In this document: positions 17,737 through 25,937 of the stretch, one piece after another | Layout: the number at the start of each line of letters is the position of its first letter | Position numbering within the stretch: position 1 is the first letter of the stretch | Source of the DNA: PGYR01 sp041675005 | GTDB lineage: Bacteria; Bacteroidota; Ignavibacteria; Kapaibacteriales; UBA2268 | DNA: 64,000 bases | NCBI GenBank assembly: GCA_041675005.1 | Contig: JBAYUQ010000012.1 | Span: 1 to 64,000, forward strand | Direction of reading: 5' to 3' | Program-made: the position numbers and the translations under genes | Notes under the pieces: model-generated | Told to the model about the DNA's origin: nothing | Seen by the model: only the letters and a program-made list of their open reading frames with translations | Databases searched by the model: none

Positions 17737-17804
17737 CCCCCACCAAAATCAACACCACTTAACTATTAGCAAATAAAACAGTTCACCTCGAAAATCTCCA
17801 TTTT

Positions 17805-17988
17805 GCGTAGTCTACTAAGCAAAATATCGCAAAAAGTGCTTAGTGGGATAAGCAAAATGTTCATTTTTAGTATATTTCTTAATTAATTGCGTAGTCCACT
17901 AAGCAATATTTGGAATATTACAGCCAAATAGCTATATTTGCTTAGTCGATTAAGCATTATTTTGTTATTTATGCTGAGTGAGATAAGC
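17805..17988. promoter_or_regulatory. Array of five 16-bp palindromes around a promoter
   Basis: Five near-identical palindromes of consensus GCKTAGTnnnATAAGC lie at 17805-17820 (GCGTAGTCTACTAAGC), 17838-17853 (GCTTAGTGGGATAAGC), 17889-17904 (GCGTAGTCCACTAAGC), 17940-17955 (GCTTAGTCGATTAAGC) and 17973-17988 (GCTGAGTGAGATAAGC). Start-to-start distances are 33, 51, 51 and 33, a mirror-symmetric layout. Sites 3 and 4 bracket a promoter, and site 5 ends three bases before the ATPase ATG. The pattern is that of a cooperative operator. The likely binder is the ATPase's own winged-helix domain or an unlinked regulator. Confidence 0.8.
17909..17940 (+). promoter_or_regulatory. Bacteroidota-type promoter (TTTG-N20-TATATTTG)
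   Basis: TTTG at 17909-17912 and TATATTTG at 17933-17940 are 20 bases apart, an excellent match to the Bacteroidota housekeeping promoter (TTTG, 19-21 bases, TAnnTTTG). Palindrome 3 lies just upstream of the -33 box, and palindrome 4 starts at the last base of the -7 box, where RNA polymerase would melt the DNA. Confidence 0.7.
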
Positions 17989-17991
17989 AAA

Positions 17992-19182
17992 ATGGAAGAA
18001 TTATATAAAAAGTCAGACCTTCTGCTCGCCAATCTGAATGATGATTTTGAGCGAGGAGTATATGACCGAATACATTGGGAAGACCGATTATTGGGAATTA
18101 CTGGTGCTCGTGGTACAGGTAAGACAACTCTCCTATTACAAAGGATGAGGAAAGTCATAAACGGCACCGATTCGCTTTATATCTCAATGGATGACCCATA
18201 TTTTTTAGTAGTTCCGCTCATCAAATTAATAGAGAATTTCCGTGAGAGTGGAGGTAAATATCTTTTCGTAGATGAGGTGCATAAGTATCCGTGTTGGGCT
18301 AGAGAGCTAAAGAACTTTTATGATTTTTATAAAGATGTAAAAATAGTATTCACAGGTTCATCGGCAATAGACATATACAGACAAGATGTAGATCTGAGTC
18401 GAAGAGCAGTGATGTATGAGATGAGTGGGCTGTCGTTCCGTGAGTATCTTATGTTCAATCGTATATTAGATACACCAGCTCTGAAATTAGAAGATATACT
18501 AGAAAATCATAATGAAATCGCATTGGAGCTAATCAAAGACTTCCGACCAATACCTCATTTCGAGAATTATCTAGAGTTTGGGTATTATCCATTTTTTATG
18601 GAGAGCGAGAGCAGCTACTCGGTGAAGGTAGAGCAAGTAGTAAGGTTAATCGTAGAGACAGATATGCGATTTATAAAAGAGATAACGCTCGAAAATACTC
18701 GTAGTATATTGAAGCTCCTAAAAATATTAGCGACAACTGTACCTTTCAAACCGAATATAAGTAGTTTGAGTGAGAAAGTGGGAGTAGATAGAACCACGCT
18801 GATTCACTATCTACACTATCTGGAAAAAGCACGACTAGTGAATACAGTACAAGCCTATGGGAAAAAGTTGACCAAGCTAGCAAAACCAGATAAGCTATAT
18901 CTGGAAAACACTAATATAAAATATGCACTAGCCGCCGGAAAAGCTGATAGAGGAAGTATGAGAGAGCTGTTCTTTATGAATCAAATGGCGAATATAGGCA
19001 AAGAAGCTACTTTACCACATAATGGCGATTTCTATATAGACGATATAACTTATGAAATAGGTAATAAGAACAAGACAAACAAGCAAATACACAATGTAAA
19101 AGATAGCTACATAGTTGCTGACGGAATCGAGTTCGGACGAGGTAATAGAATCCCACTGTGGCTATTCGGGATGATGTATTAG
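17992..19182 (+). CDS. AAA ATPase with winged helix and DUF4143 C-terminus
   Basis: I chose the ATG at 17992 (396 residues). In-frame ATG 17971 and TTG 17938 lie inside the operator palindromes. The protein is of the archaeal-type AAA/DUF4143 family: Walker A GARGTGKTT (38-46), Walker B LFVDEVHKY (91-99), sensor FTGSSA (120-124), then the conserved SGLSFREYL. A winged helix at about 255-285 (SSLSEKVGVDRTTLIHYLHY) is followed by a C-terminal domain with TYEIGNKNKTNKQI, a PD-(D/E)XK-like strand with Glu-x-(G)-x-Lys. Family members are abundant, mobile and poorly understood; DNA binding is likely. The gene is monocistronic behind a five-palindrome array, which suggests autoregulation. Confidence 0.85.
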   Translation: MEELYKKSDLLLANLNDDFERGVYDRIHWEDRLLGITGARGTGKTTLLLQRMRKVINGTDSLYISMDDPYFLVVPLIKLIENFRESGGKYLFVDEVHKYPCWARELKNFYDFYKDVKIVFTGSSAIDIYRQDVDLSRRAVMYEMSGLSFREYLMFNRILDTPALKLEDILENHNEIALELIKDFRPIPHFENYLEFGYYPFFMESESSYSVKVEQVVRLIVETDMRFIKEITLENTRSILKLLKILATTVPFKPNISSLSEKVGVDRTTLIHYLHYLEKARLVNTVQAYGKKLTKLAKPDKLYLENTNIKYALAAGKADRGSMRELFFMNQMANIGKEATLPHNGDFYIDDITYEIGNKNKTNKQIHNVKDSYIVADGIEFGRGNRIPLWLFGMMY

Positions 19183-19198
19183 AAAATTATGAAATGCT

Positions 19199-19246
19199 GG
19201 GTTACTTGAGAGCGAAACAAAGTGGAGCAAAGAGTCAAGGCAGTGA
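19199..19246. repeat. Dispersed intergenic repeat copy
   Basis: The sequence TTACTTGAGAGCGAAACAAA followed by GTGGAGCAAAGAGTCAAGG is a degenerate copy of the GTCAnnCTGAACGAAGTG...AAGAGTCCAGG element seen at 13899 and 27835. Confidence 0.5.
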
Positions 19247-19312
19247 ATAATTTATCATAATAATCAGATTTTCACTATATTTGGTTTGAAAAACATAATA
19301 GGAAATTAGAAA

Positions 19313-19549
19313 ATGGATTTTCAAAAGAATGGATGGATATTAGCAGGGTTGATCTTCGGTGGATTTAATTTTCTTATTGTAACTTATGGAACTGCATTTC
19401 TAATAAGACAAGAAATTAACTGGCTGACTTATGCTATAGGTCTCCCTTTATGGATTTTATGTGGACTTTGGTGGGGATACTATATGAAGAAATCATTGAT
19501 GAAACAAGCAGCAAAGAAAGAGAAGGCGGAAGCTGGAAAGACATCTTAA
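19313..19549 (+). CDS. Small two-helix membrane protein
   Basis: The 78-residue protein has two membrane segments (about 8-30, 'WILAGLIFGGFNFLIVTYGT', and 38-56, 'TYAIGLPLWILCGLWWGYYM') and a Lys/Glu-rich C-terminal tail. I do not recognise the family. An AGGA-like ribosome site (AGGAAA, about 19299) lies upstream of the ATG, and TATATTTG at 19276-19283 is a plausible -7 promoter box, so it is probably a real, separately transcribed gene. Its neighbour on the opposite strand is unrelated. Confidence 0.6.
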   Translation: MDFQKNGWILAGLIFGGFNFLIVTYGTAFLIRQEINWLTYAIGLPLWILCGLWWGYYMKKSLMKQAAKKEKAEAGKTS

Positions 19550-19632
19550 TTAGAAAAGTCTGAAAGTAATTATGTGATTCTTCAAACTAATTTTTTATAC
19601 TTTTTTACTCAATTCTATGCTCCTATTTTTCT

Positions 19633-19670
19633 AACACCCCGTCTCACGCCTTTGGCGTGATCCACCCCTC
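19633..19670. repeat. CACCCCGTC/CCACCCCTC intergenic repeat
   Basis: AACACCCCGTC, a small CACGCC-TTT-GGCGTG hairpin, then TCCACCCCTC. A related block, AACCACCCCGTC...CCCACCCCTC, lies at 28153-28186. It sits in the 3' space between convergent genes. Confidence 0.55.
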
Positions 19671-19707
19671 TTTCGCTACGCTTAAAGATGGGAATTTATA
19701 TATTAAT

Positions 19708-20883
19708 TTACACAAACTGTCCGGCTGCCCAGCCAGAAGCCCAAGCCCAAGCAAAATTATAACCACCAAGCCAACCGTTTACATCCACAGCTTCACCGAT
19801 TATATATAGCCCTTTGTGCTTTCGAGTTTCCATAGTCTTTGATGATAGTTCATCGGGGTGAACACCGCCAAGTGTTATCTCTGCTTTGCTGTATCCTTCG
19901 TCTCCTGTTATTGCAATTGTCCACTTGTCTAGCAGCCCTAATAGTCGTTCGAATTGATGGTCATCTAACTGTTTAGGTGAGCAATCGAATCCATGGTATT
20001 CAGCCCATTCAGTAGCAAATCTTGAAGATAAGAATCCAGATAATAAATTTTTAATCAACACTCCGGAGCGTCTTTCCTCTGTGAAGAAAGCAGGTAAATC
20101 TAAATCTGGTTCTAGTCGAATATGGAACTCTTTACTGCCATTCAGGTAATTCGATATTTGCAATATAGCAGGGCCACTCATCCCTTTGTGTGTGAATAGT
20201 ACTGCTTCTTTAAATGAAATATCATCCGTATATACTTCTGCATTGAATGAAATACCACGTAAAGATTTATAATCTAGATTCTTATTAAAGTCTAGTACTA
20301 ATGGCACTAATCCGGGGCGAGGGGGATTGAGTTTTAGCTCAAATTGTTCTGCTATTCTGTATGTGAAATCGGTTGCACCACGACTTGGAAAAGATAACCC
20401 ACCTGTCGCTATTACAACTGATTCGCAGCTGAAATCACCTTGATTAGTAAGTACGAAATATCTTCCATCATCTGCTTTTTTTATTTCACCTACTTTGGTG
20501 CTAGTCTTTATCTCTAGACCATATTTATCAGCTTCCGATTGGAGCAAAGCCACAATCTCTCTCGAAGAATTCTTGCAAAAGAGCTGTCCTAAAGTTTTCT
20601 CGTAGTAGTCAATCTCGTATTGCTCCACCAAATCTATAAAATCATTTGGAGTATAGCGAGAAAGAGCAGATTTATGAAAATGTGGATTAGAAGAAGTATA
20701 GTTAGCTGGTCCAGCGTTGACATTAGTGAAATTGCATCTGCCACCACCTGAGATGAGTATTTTAGTACCTATCATTCGGCTGTGTTCTATTACTAATGAA
20801 TTGCGACCAGCTTTGGCTGCTTCTATACCGCATTGCAGTCCTGCAGCACCGCCACCTATTATTACTACGTCTTTTCTTATCAT
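19708..20883 (-). CDS. HI0933/BaiN-family FAD-dependent oxidoreductase
   Basis: The 391-residue flavoprotein has the dinucleotide-binding motif VVIIGGGAAGLQCGIEAA (6-23), the family signature 'MIGTKILISGGGRCNFTNVN', a second glycine motif VIATGGLSFPSRGATD, FTHKGMSGPAIL and the C-terminal FAD contact 'AVDVNGWLGGYNFAWAWASG'. These are typical of the HI0933/BaiN group. BaiN of gut Clostridium acts in bile-acid dehydroxylation, but most members have no known substrate. It is full length and translated from ATG. A minus-strand terminator separates it from the upstream DUF1573 gene. Confidence 0.88.
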   Translation of the reverse strand: MIRKDVVIIGGGAAGLQCGIEAAKAGRNSLVIEHSRMIGTKILISGGGRCNFTNVNAGPANYTSSNPHFHKSALSRYTPNDFIDLVEQYEIDYYEKTLGQLFCKNSSREIVALLQSEADKYGLEIKTSTKVGEIKKADDGRYFVLTNQGDFSCESVVIATGGLSFPSRGATDFTYRIAEQFELKLNPPRPGLVPLVLDFNKNLDYKSLRGISFNAEVYTDDISFKEAVLFTHKGMSGPAILQISNYLNGSKEFHIRLEPDLDLPAFFTEERRSGVLIKNLLSGFLSSRFATEWAEYHGFDCSPKQLDDHQFERLLGLLDKWTIAITGDEGYSKAEITLGGVHPDELSSKTMETRKHKGLYIIGEAVDVNGWLGGYNFAWAWASGWAAGQFV

Positions 20884-20904
20884 ATAAATTATAATTGCTA
20901 GATA

Positions 20905-20932
20905 ATAAAAAAGCCGACTTTACAGCCGGCTT
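20905..20932 (-). terminator. Rho-independent terminator after DUF1573 gene
   Basis: On the minus strand AAGCCGGCT pairs with AGTCGGCTT (one G-U) around a GTAA (GNRA) tetraloop and runs into TTTTTATTATC. It sits between the DUF1573 gene and the flavoprotein gene. Confidence 0.85.
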
Positions 20933-20953
20933 GATTTAAGTCTTTTTAGATGC

Positions 20954-21661
20954 TTACTTGTTGTTGAAGATTGGGGATTCTTTCACTGAGCCATAGCCAG
21001 AAATAGAAATCTCAGGATCGTCAACAGAATCAGTTTTCATCTTAACCCAACAATTCATATAACCAGGAGCAGTAGGAGTTACCTTTGCCACTAAATCAAA
21101 AGATTCACCCGGTTTCAATGTTTTAGTTCCACTTAGATTTAACTTCAAATCAGCAGGACTTTTTGTAATATTGCTGATAGTTAATGGCTTTTTACCAGTA
21201 TTCTTTATTGATACTCTAGAAGACTCTTCTTTTCCTACTTCCATTTGATTGAAAGCGAAATAAGCTGGCGATACGACTACTGCTTTTTCAACATCAGCAG
21301 ATAATCTGAAAATAGTTGTGCTATTAGCTGGATCATTAGAAGTAATACGGATAGTTTTAGAGTTAACTCCAGCGTTACTACCCACGTTGAACGATACGTC
21401 TATAGTTGCAGTTTCACCTGGGTTTAGCTTATCTTTGTCCAAAGGAGCCGTAGTACAGCCACAAGATGGCTTCACATTTGTAATTAAAAGTTGCTCATTA
21501 CCCGTGTTCTTTATCTTTACTTTAGTCTTTAGTGGGCTATCTTTAGGGCCAACTTTTCCCCAATCATAACTATTACCACCGATTATTTCTAGTTTTGGCT
21601 GTGCGTAAGCAACTGATGCAATCATTAAAACAGAAAGCATACTTAGAATAAATTTTTTCAT
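20954..21661 (-). CDS. Secreted DUF1573 protein, two Ig-like domains
   Basis: The start is the second of two adjacent ATGs (21664 and 21661), behind AGAGG; the longer TTG frame would include the ribosome site. The 235-residue product has a signal peptide (MKKFILSMLSVLMIASVAYA). Two Ig-like ASH/DUF1573 domains follow: the first has YDWGKVGPKDSPLKTKVKIK and the family's SCGCTTAPLDK motif, the second has 'GKEESSRVSIKNTGKKPLTI' and a Pro-rich end. DUF1573 proteins are common envelope proteins in Bacteroidota and Chlorobi, with no fixed function. The gene is monocistronic with a strong terminator. Confidence 0.85.
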   Translation of the reverse strand: MKKFILSMLSVLMIASVAYAQPKLEIIGGNSYDWGKVGPKDSPLKTKVKIKNTGNEQLLITNVKPSCGCTTAPLDKDKLNPGETATIDVSFNVGSNAGVNSKTIRITSNDPANSTTIFRLSADVEKAVVVSPAYFAFNQMEVGKEESSRVSIKNTGKKPLTISNITKSPADLKLNLSGTKTLKPGESFDLVAKVTPTAPGYMNCWVKMKTDSVDDPEISISGYGSVKESPIFNNK

Positions 21662-21831
21662 CATTAACCTCTTTTTGTACAATTATATTTACTAAATTAA
21701 TAAAATAATTCTATCTCATAACGTTTTTTCTTTAAAATTAGTATGAACTAAATCGTTATTGATAGAAAATCGTTTACAAATCCAATTGAAATATTATTAA
21801 ATCAATTTTACTTACTATATTAACTGTTTTT

Positions 21832-24060
21832 TTGGTTCAAAGTTACACCTTAGTAGCAAAACCTACTATAATTCCTGAAAAATCTTTGACGGACACTGTC
21901 GATTTGGGTATCACCTATAAGTCAGATGGCATTGTACGTCCGTTACGTGCTAATTTTATTATCAATAATGACACCGATAAGCGGCTGAGAATAACTGACC
22001 AGAATCAAACTTCGGCCATTTTTGCTATAGATGGTGGTATAGACCAAACTTTTAGACAGTTTATAGATGATTATAACCCATTCCCAATAGTTGTCAACCC
22101 TACCAACGGTACGAATTCCATCTTTGTGCAATACTTATTTCCCGGTGTGATTAATGAAGTGGAGAACGTAAATAAGTGCAAATATGTATGCGGTTTGCTA
22201 GATGACGATAATAATATGGTGGTACAAGACACATTTACAATAATTGCAAGAAAGACAAATAAGTTTGTAGGTGCATACGAAGAGCGGATTAACTTCGATT
22301 CGGTATATATCGGTAATCAATTCCAAGTGTCAAAGAAATGGTTTGTACGAAATGTTTGGACAACTCCCCAGCGTATATTCAAAGATGAATATAAGCTCAT
22401 AAGCTCTGTTATCACTGGTATAGAGATTACTCCTCAACGGTTGGGTAGCGATATTATACTGGCTCCAGATAGAGATACCATAGGGTGGAACTTCAATTAT
22501 ACACCTTTGGATACAAAACTAGACGAAGCAATATATAAGATGTACTTCTACCCTTTCGAATCCGAAGGGAATACCGATAAAATAGATTCAGTTCAAACAA
22601 GAATTACTGGTACTGGGGTAACACAAAATCTAAAAATTGTTAGTGTACCTTCTGGTCATTTCCTTACTTTCTCAGATAATAAATATAATATAAACTTGGG
22701 TAATCTAAGACCGGGTGATAAAGAAATCATATCATTCGTTGTACAAAATGATGGTAATTTCCCTATAGGGAATAAGATTGAAAATTTCTCTAATAATAGA
22801 GATGACGTAATAAAATTATTAGATGGCATTAGCTCCAAAAAGCACCTGTATCAGACTCAAACCGATACTATTGATATTGAGGTTACAGCTGGAAGTGGGG
22901 GAAATATCAGTTTCAAATACCACTTCGAAAGTGATCTGATGAATAGGAGAATAGCTGGAGCACAACACGCAAATTCGATATTTGAAGTGAATTTTACTGG
23001 TACTGTAAGGCAACCAATAGTATTGCTCAACAAAGATTCGATTGACTTCGGCTCGCTTACAATATCGACTGATGTAAATTGTAACAGTTTCGTAACTCAA
23101 TCTCTACAAATCAAGAATATTGGCAATGAGACACTAAGCATATTTAATATTATCCCTAAAGATGGAGTAAATTACACGGTTTCGTATGTTAAAAGCGAAT
23201 TGGCACCTCTAGACACTTCAATAATCACAATTACCTATAAGCCAGATATTCCTGGTAATCACAGAAGTGAATTGCTGATTATAACAAACGCAACGATTCC
23301 TTATGATACGAATTACGTGGGGCTGATAGGTAGTGGAGTACCCCAAGCAGATATTATATTGAAAATAGATTCTGTTAGTTCGTTCCCTGGTACAGAAGTG
23401 CTAATGCCCATAATAGTTGAGAAAGAGAAGATAACAAATGCTAATAAATATACCGATGTACTCCGTTATAATAGGACTTTGCTCCAATTCATAGAGCCAA
23501 TTTTTATGAATACAGCTAGCTCGGCGGCATCTATAGATACCAGGTTTAGTTTGAACCAAGACGGTAACTTAGAAGTTAATATAAAAAGACAATCGGAAGA
23601 AAATTTCTTAGAGTCAGACACTCTGGTAATACTGAAGTTTACAACTTTCTTAGGTAATGCTAAATACACAAATATTGACTTTACGGATTCAAAATTCAGT
23701 AATAGAAATTGTGATAGATTATTCGAGATAAAGCCACATCGTGGTATATATGAGACCGACTCCGTTTGTGGGCTGGATTTCAAAATATATGATGGAGAAG
23801 GTGTAAATGTAGCTTATATTTCACCTAATCCAATTGCTTCGAGCTCCAAAATCACTATATCTACTCCTGTGGATATGACACTTGATGTGCAGATAGTAAA
23901 TACTCTTGGTGGAATAGAGATGAATATAACGAATACTCGATTGAAGCCAGGCAGCAATGATATAGAAATTGATTTTTCTGGTTTGTCGAATGGGGTATAT
24001 AATATAATGTTAGTCAAAGATAGAATAATAACGAATAGGACGATAATCATAAACAGATGA
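21832..24060 (+). CDS. T9SS-sorted ASH/cohesin-like surface protein
   Basis: This 742-residue (or longer) secreted protein contains Ig-like ASH ('choice-of-anchor D') repeats, e.g. 'SLQIKNIGNETLSIFNI' and DIPGNHRSELLI, and a cohesin-like domain near 510-640 ('ADIILKIDSVSSFPGTEVLM'). It ends in a T9SS type A sorting domain, ISPNPIASSSKITIST through FSGLSNGVYNIMLVKD. No ATG precedes the protein in frame: coding continues upstream of the TTG at 21832 as IIKSILLTILTVFLVQS, a good signal peptide whose only candidate starts are ATT at 21793 or 21796, after a TGA at 21787. The true start is thus uncertain. Its stop overlaps the next gene's ATG by four bases. Confidence 0.8.
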   Translation: MVQSYTLVAKPTIIPEKSLTDTVDLGITYKSDGIVRPLRANFIINNDTDKRLRITDQNQTSAIFAIDGGIDQTFRQFIDDYNPFPIVVNPTNGTNSIFVQYLFPGVINEVENVNKCKYVCGLLDDDNNMVVQDTFTIIARKTNKFVGAYEERINFDSVYIGNQFQVSKKWFVRNVWTTPQRIFKDEYKLISSVITGIEITPQRLGSDIILAPDRDTIGWNFNYTPLDTKLDEAIYKMYFYPFESEGNTDKIDSVQTRITGTGVTQNLKIVSVPSGHFLTFSDNKYNINLGNLRPGDKEIISFVVQNDGNFPIGNKIENFSNNRDDVIKLLDGISSKKHLYQTQTDTIDIEVTAGSGGNISFKYHFESDLMNRRIAGAQHANSIFEVNFTGTVRQPIVLLNKDSIDFGSLTISTDVNCNSFVTQSLQIKNIGNETLSIFNIIPKDGVNYTVSYVKSELAPLDTSIITITYKPDIPGNHRSELLIITNATIPYDTNYVGLIGSGVPQADIILKIDSVSSFPGTEVLMPIIVEKEKITNANKYTDVLRYNRTLLQFIEPIFMNTASSAASIDTRFSLNQDGNLEVNIKRQSEENFLESDTLVILKFTTFLGNAKYTNIDFTDSKFSNRNCDRLFEIKPHRGIYETDSVCGLDFKIYDGEGVNVAYISPNPIASSSKITISTPVDMTLDVQIVNTLGGIEMNITNTRLKPGSNDIEIDFSGLSNGVYNIMLVKDRIITNRTIIINR

Positions 24061-24818
24061 TCAGATTAATACTCATATTCTTTTTTGTTCTACCCTCTTT
24101 CGTTCTATCTCAAGGGTTCGATTGGCAAGTTAGTTCGCGTCAACCCTATGATATTACTAATAAGTATATAGGTGCAGTTGGGAGCTTATCTTATGGCTAT
24201 CATACTGGTAGTTTCCCTTTTCTGGAGAAAGATATCGTATGTTGCAATTACGACAAAGGCGATGGACTAGGTGTACAATTCGGATTAGCTGGCGAGTATT
24301 GGTACGAGCATGACTTGGCATTCACAGCTTCGGTACTGTACTCACAGGTTAGTGCGAATTTCAGAACAGAAACTAGTGTAATCAAAAAAACAAATCCTGA
24401 TTTACCAGGGTTTAACTGGACTACTGCTTATGAAAGTGATATCACACTCGGGTTTATTACTCTCGATATGGCAGTGAAAAAAAGAATTTACAATAAACTT
24501 AGCTTGAGAGCAGGAGTTGATATTAATTTCAATATAAACTCTAGCGAAGCTCATAAAAATACTGTTGTTTCACCCAAGAACGTACCGTTTTCCGATGGTA
24601 CTTTTGAGAAAGAACTATCGAATGGTAGAATAGGCGACCTCTCTAGTTTTGTTCTAGGAGTAAATATAGGTGCTAGTTATGACATTAACTTAGGTATTGA
24701 AAAATACGGCGAGATAAGTGCTATCAGTAATTACACAGTCAACAGCTATGTGTCGAATAATAGCTGGCAAAATCTACAAACTAAGCTAATGATAAAAGCG
24801 TATCTTGGCATTAGATAA
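24057..24818 (+). CDS. Outer-membrane beta-barrel protein, partner of T9SS cargo
   Basis: The 253-residue protein has a signal peptide (MIRLILIFFFVLPSFVLSQG) and a mature region of amphipathic strands (GVQFGLAGEYWYEHDLAF, ITLGFITLDMAVKKR, SLRAGVDINFNINSSE), like the small eight-stranded barrels of the PorT/outer-membrane-protein-beta-barrel class. It is translationally coupled to the T9SS surface protein upstream (ATGA overlap), so the pair probably work together, for instance as a surface protein with its membrane partner. That link is an inference from gene order. Its 3' end overlaps the convergent LD-carboxypeptidase gene by eight bases. Confidence 0.7.
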   Translation: MIRLILIFFFVLPSFVLSQGFDWQVSSRQPYDITNKYIGAVGSLSYGYHTGSFPFLEKDIVCCNYDKGDGLGVQFGLAGEYWYEHDLAFTASVLYSQVSANFRTETSVIKKTNPDLPGFNWTTAYESDITLGFITLDMAVKKRIYNKLSLRAGVDINFNINSSEAHKNTVVSPKNVPFSDGTFEKELSNGRIGDLSSFVLGVNIGASYDINLGIEKYGEISAISNYTVNSYVSNNSWQNLQTKLMIKAYLGIR

Positions 24819-25854
24819 CTGCACTTTCGAGTATATTCAATGTACCTTTTTCACTATTCATCTCTGCTTCTATACCAATAGGAATAGTGAATTGCGTAGA
24901 TGTGTGACCGAACAATAACCCGTAGAAAACAGGGTAATTCATCCCAGCAAAAATATAATTATACACTTCTAGCTCACTTCTGTCCCAACTTGATTGAGAG
25001 CTACCAGCAGTGCAATCATCGCATTTGCCAATAACTACACCTTTGAGCTTATCTAGCATACCTGCCAATCTCATTTGAGTTAGCATTCGCTCCAATCTGT
25101 ATGGGGCTTCACCCACATCTTCTATAAAGAGTATTTTGCCCGCTGTTTCTATCTGGTAAGGAGTGCCAATTAGTGAGGTTATAAGTGAAAGATTGCCCCC
25201 AACTAATTCGCCCTTAGCTGTTCCGTCATTAATTACTATTGTAGGATTAGTTGACCTAATGTCAGTTGATTCTGGATTCTTCAATACACCATAAGCAGAG
25301 CTACTAAATAGCATTTTCTGGAATGAATTATATGTCACTTCATCAAAGTTAGAAAGCATAACAGGTGAATGGAACGTCACCAATCCTGTCATCTTATTGA
25401 TTCCAGTTAGCAGTGCTGTTATGTCACTATATCCACTTATGATCTTCGGATTACGTTTTATCAAATTATAGTCTAATTTATCCAATAACTCTGCTGATCC
25501 AAACCCACCACGAATACAGAATATTGCTCTTATCGATTTATCCGTAAAGGCCTGGTGTAACTCATCAATTCTCTCATCGGCAGACCTAGTTTTATAACCA
25601 GAAGCCGTTTTTACTATGCTCTTAGGCATAATAGAATTTAGCCCCAATTTATCGCATATTTCCTGAGCTCGGTAAACATCCAACAAATCAGTAACATTGG
25701 AAGCAGGAGAAACTAATGCAACTTTATCTCCTTTTTCTAGAGCTTTTGGTCTAATAATTGAGGGCTTATTCGTCTGTGATACTAGATTAGTGCTCCCTCT
25801 CAGTAAAAATACTGATGAAAGTGCCGTTATTTTTAATAAATTTCGTCTATTCAT
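24811..25854 (-). CDS. LD-carboxypeptidase (peptidase S66, LdcA-like), exported
   Basis: The 347-residue serine peptidase cuts the terminal D-Ala from muropeptide tetrapeptides during peptidoglycan recycling. The S66 triad is present: Ser143 in IISGYSDITALL, Glu245 in ILFIEDVGEAPYRLERM and His317 in LLFGHTSTQFTIPIG. The N-terminus, MNRRNLLKITALSSVFLL, has paired arginines and a hydrophobic stretch, reminiscent of a Tat signal, so this form may act in the periplasm rather than the cytoplasm like E. coli LdcA. It is convergent with the beta-barrel gene and divergent from the Rel/SpoT gene. Confidence 0.9.
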   Translation of the reverse strand: MNRRNLLKITALSSVFLLRGSTNLVSQTNKPSIIRPKALEKGDKVALVSPASNVTDLLDVYRAQEICDKLGLNSIMPKSIVKTASGYKTRSADERIDELHQAFTDKSIRAIFCIRGGFGSAELLDKLDYNLIKRNPKIISGYSDITALLTGINKMTGLVTFHSPVMLSNFDEVTYNSFQKMLFSSSAYGVLKNPESTDIRSTNPTIVINDGTAKGELVGGNLSLITSLIGTPYQIETAGKILFIEDVGEAPYRLERMLTQMRLAGMLDKLKGVVIGKCDDCTAGSSQSSWDRSELEVYNYIFAGMNYPVFYGLLFGHTSTQFTIPIGIEAEMNSEKGTLNILESAVI

Positions 25855-25937
25855 AGTTTATTTTCCGAATATTATAATAATTGTGTAAATTAAAGAAAAA
25901 AGTAATATAAAAATTGATAGATACCGAAAACATATTT

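Noticed and set aside
17805..17988. CRISPR array
   Set aside because: The repeats are 16-bp palindromes with unequal, short spacers and no cas genes; they are operator-like.
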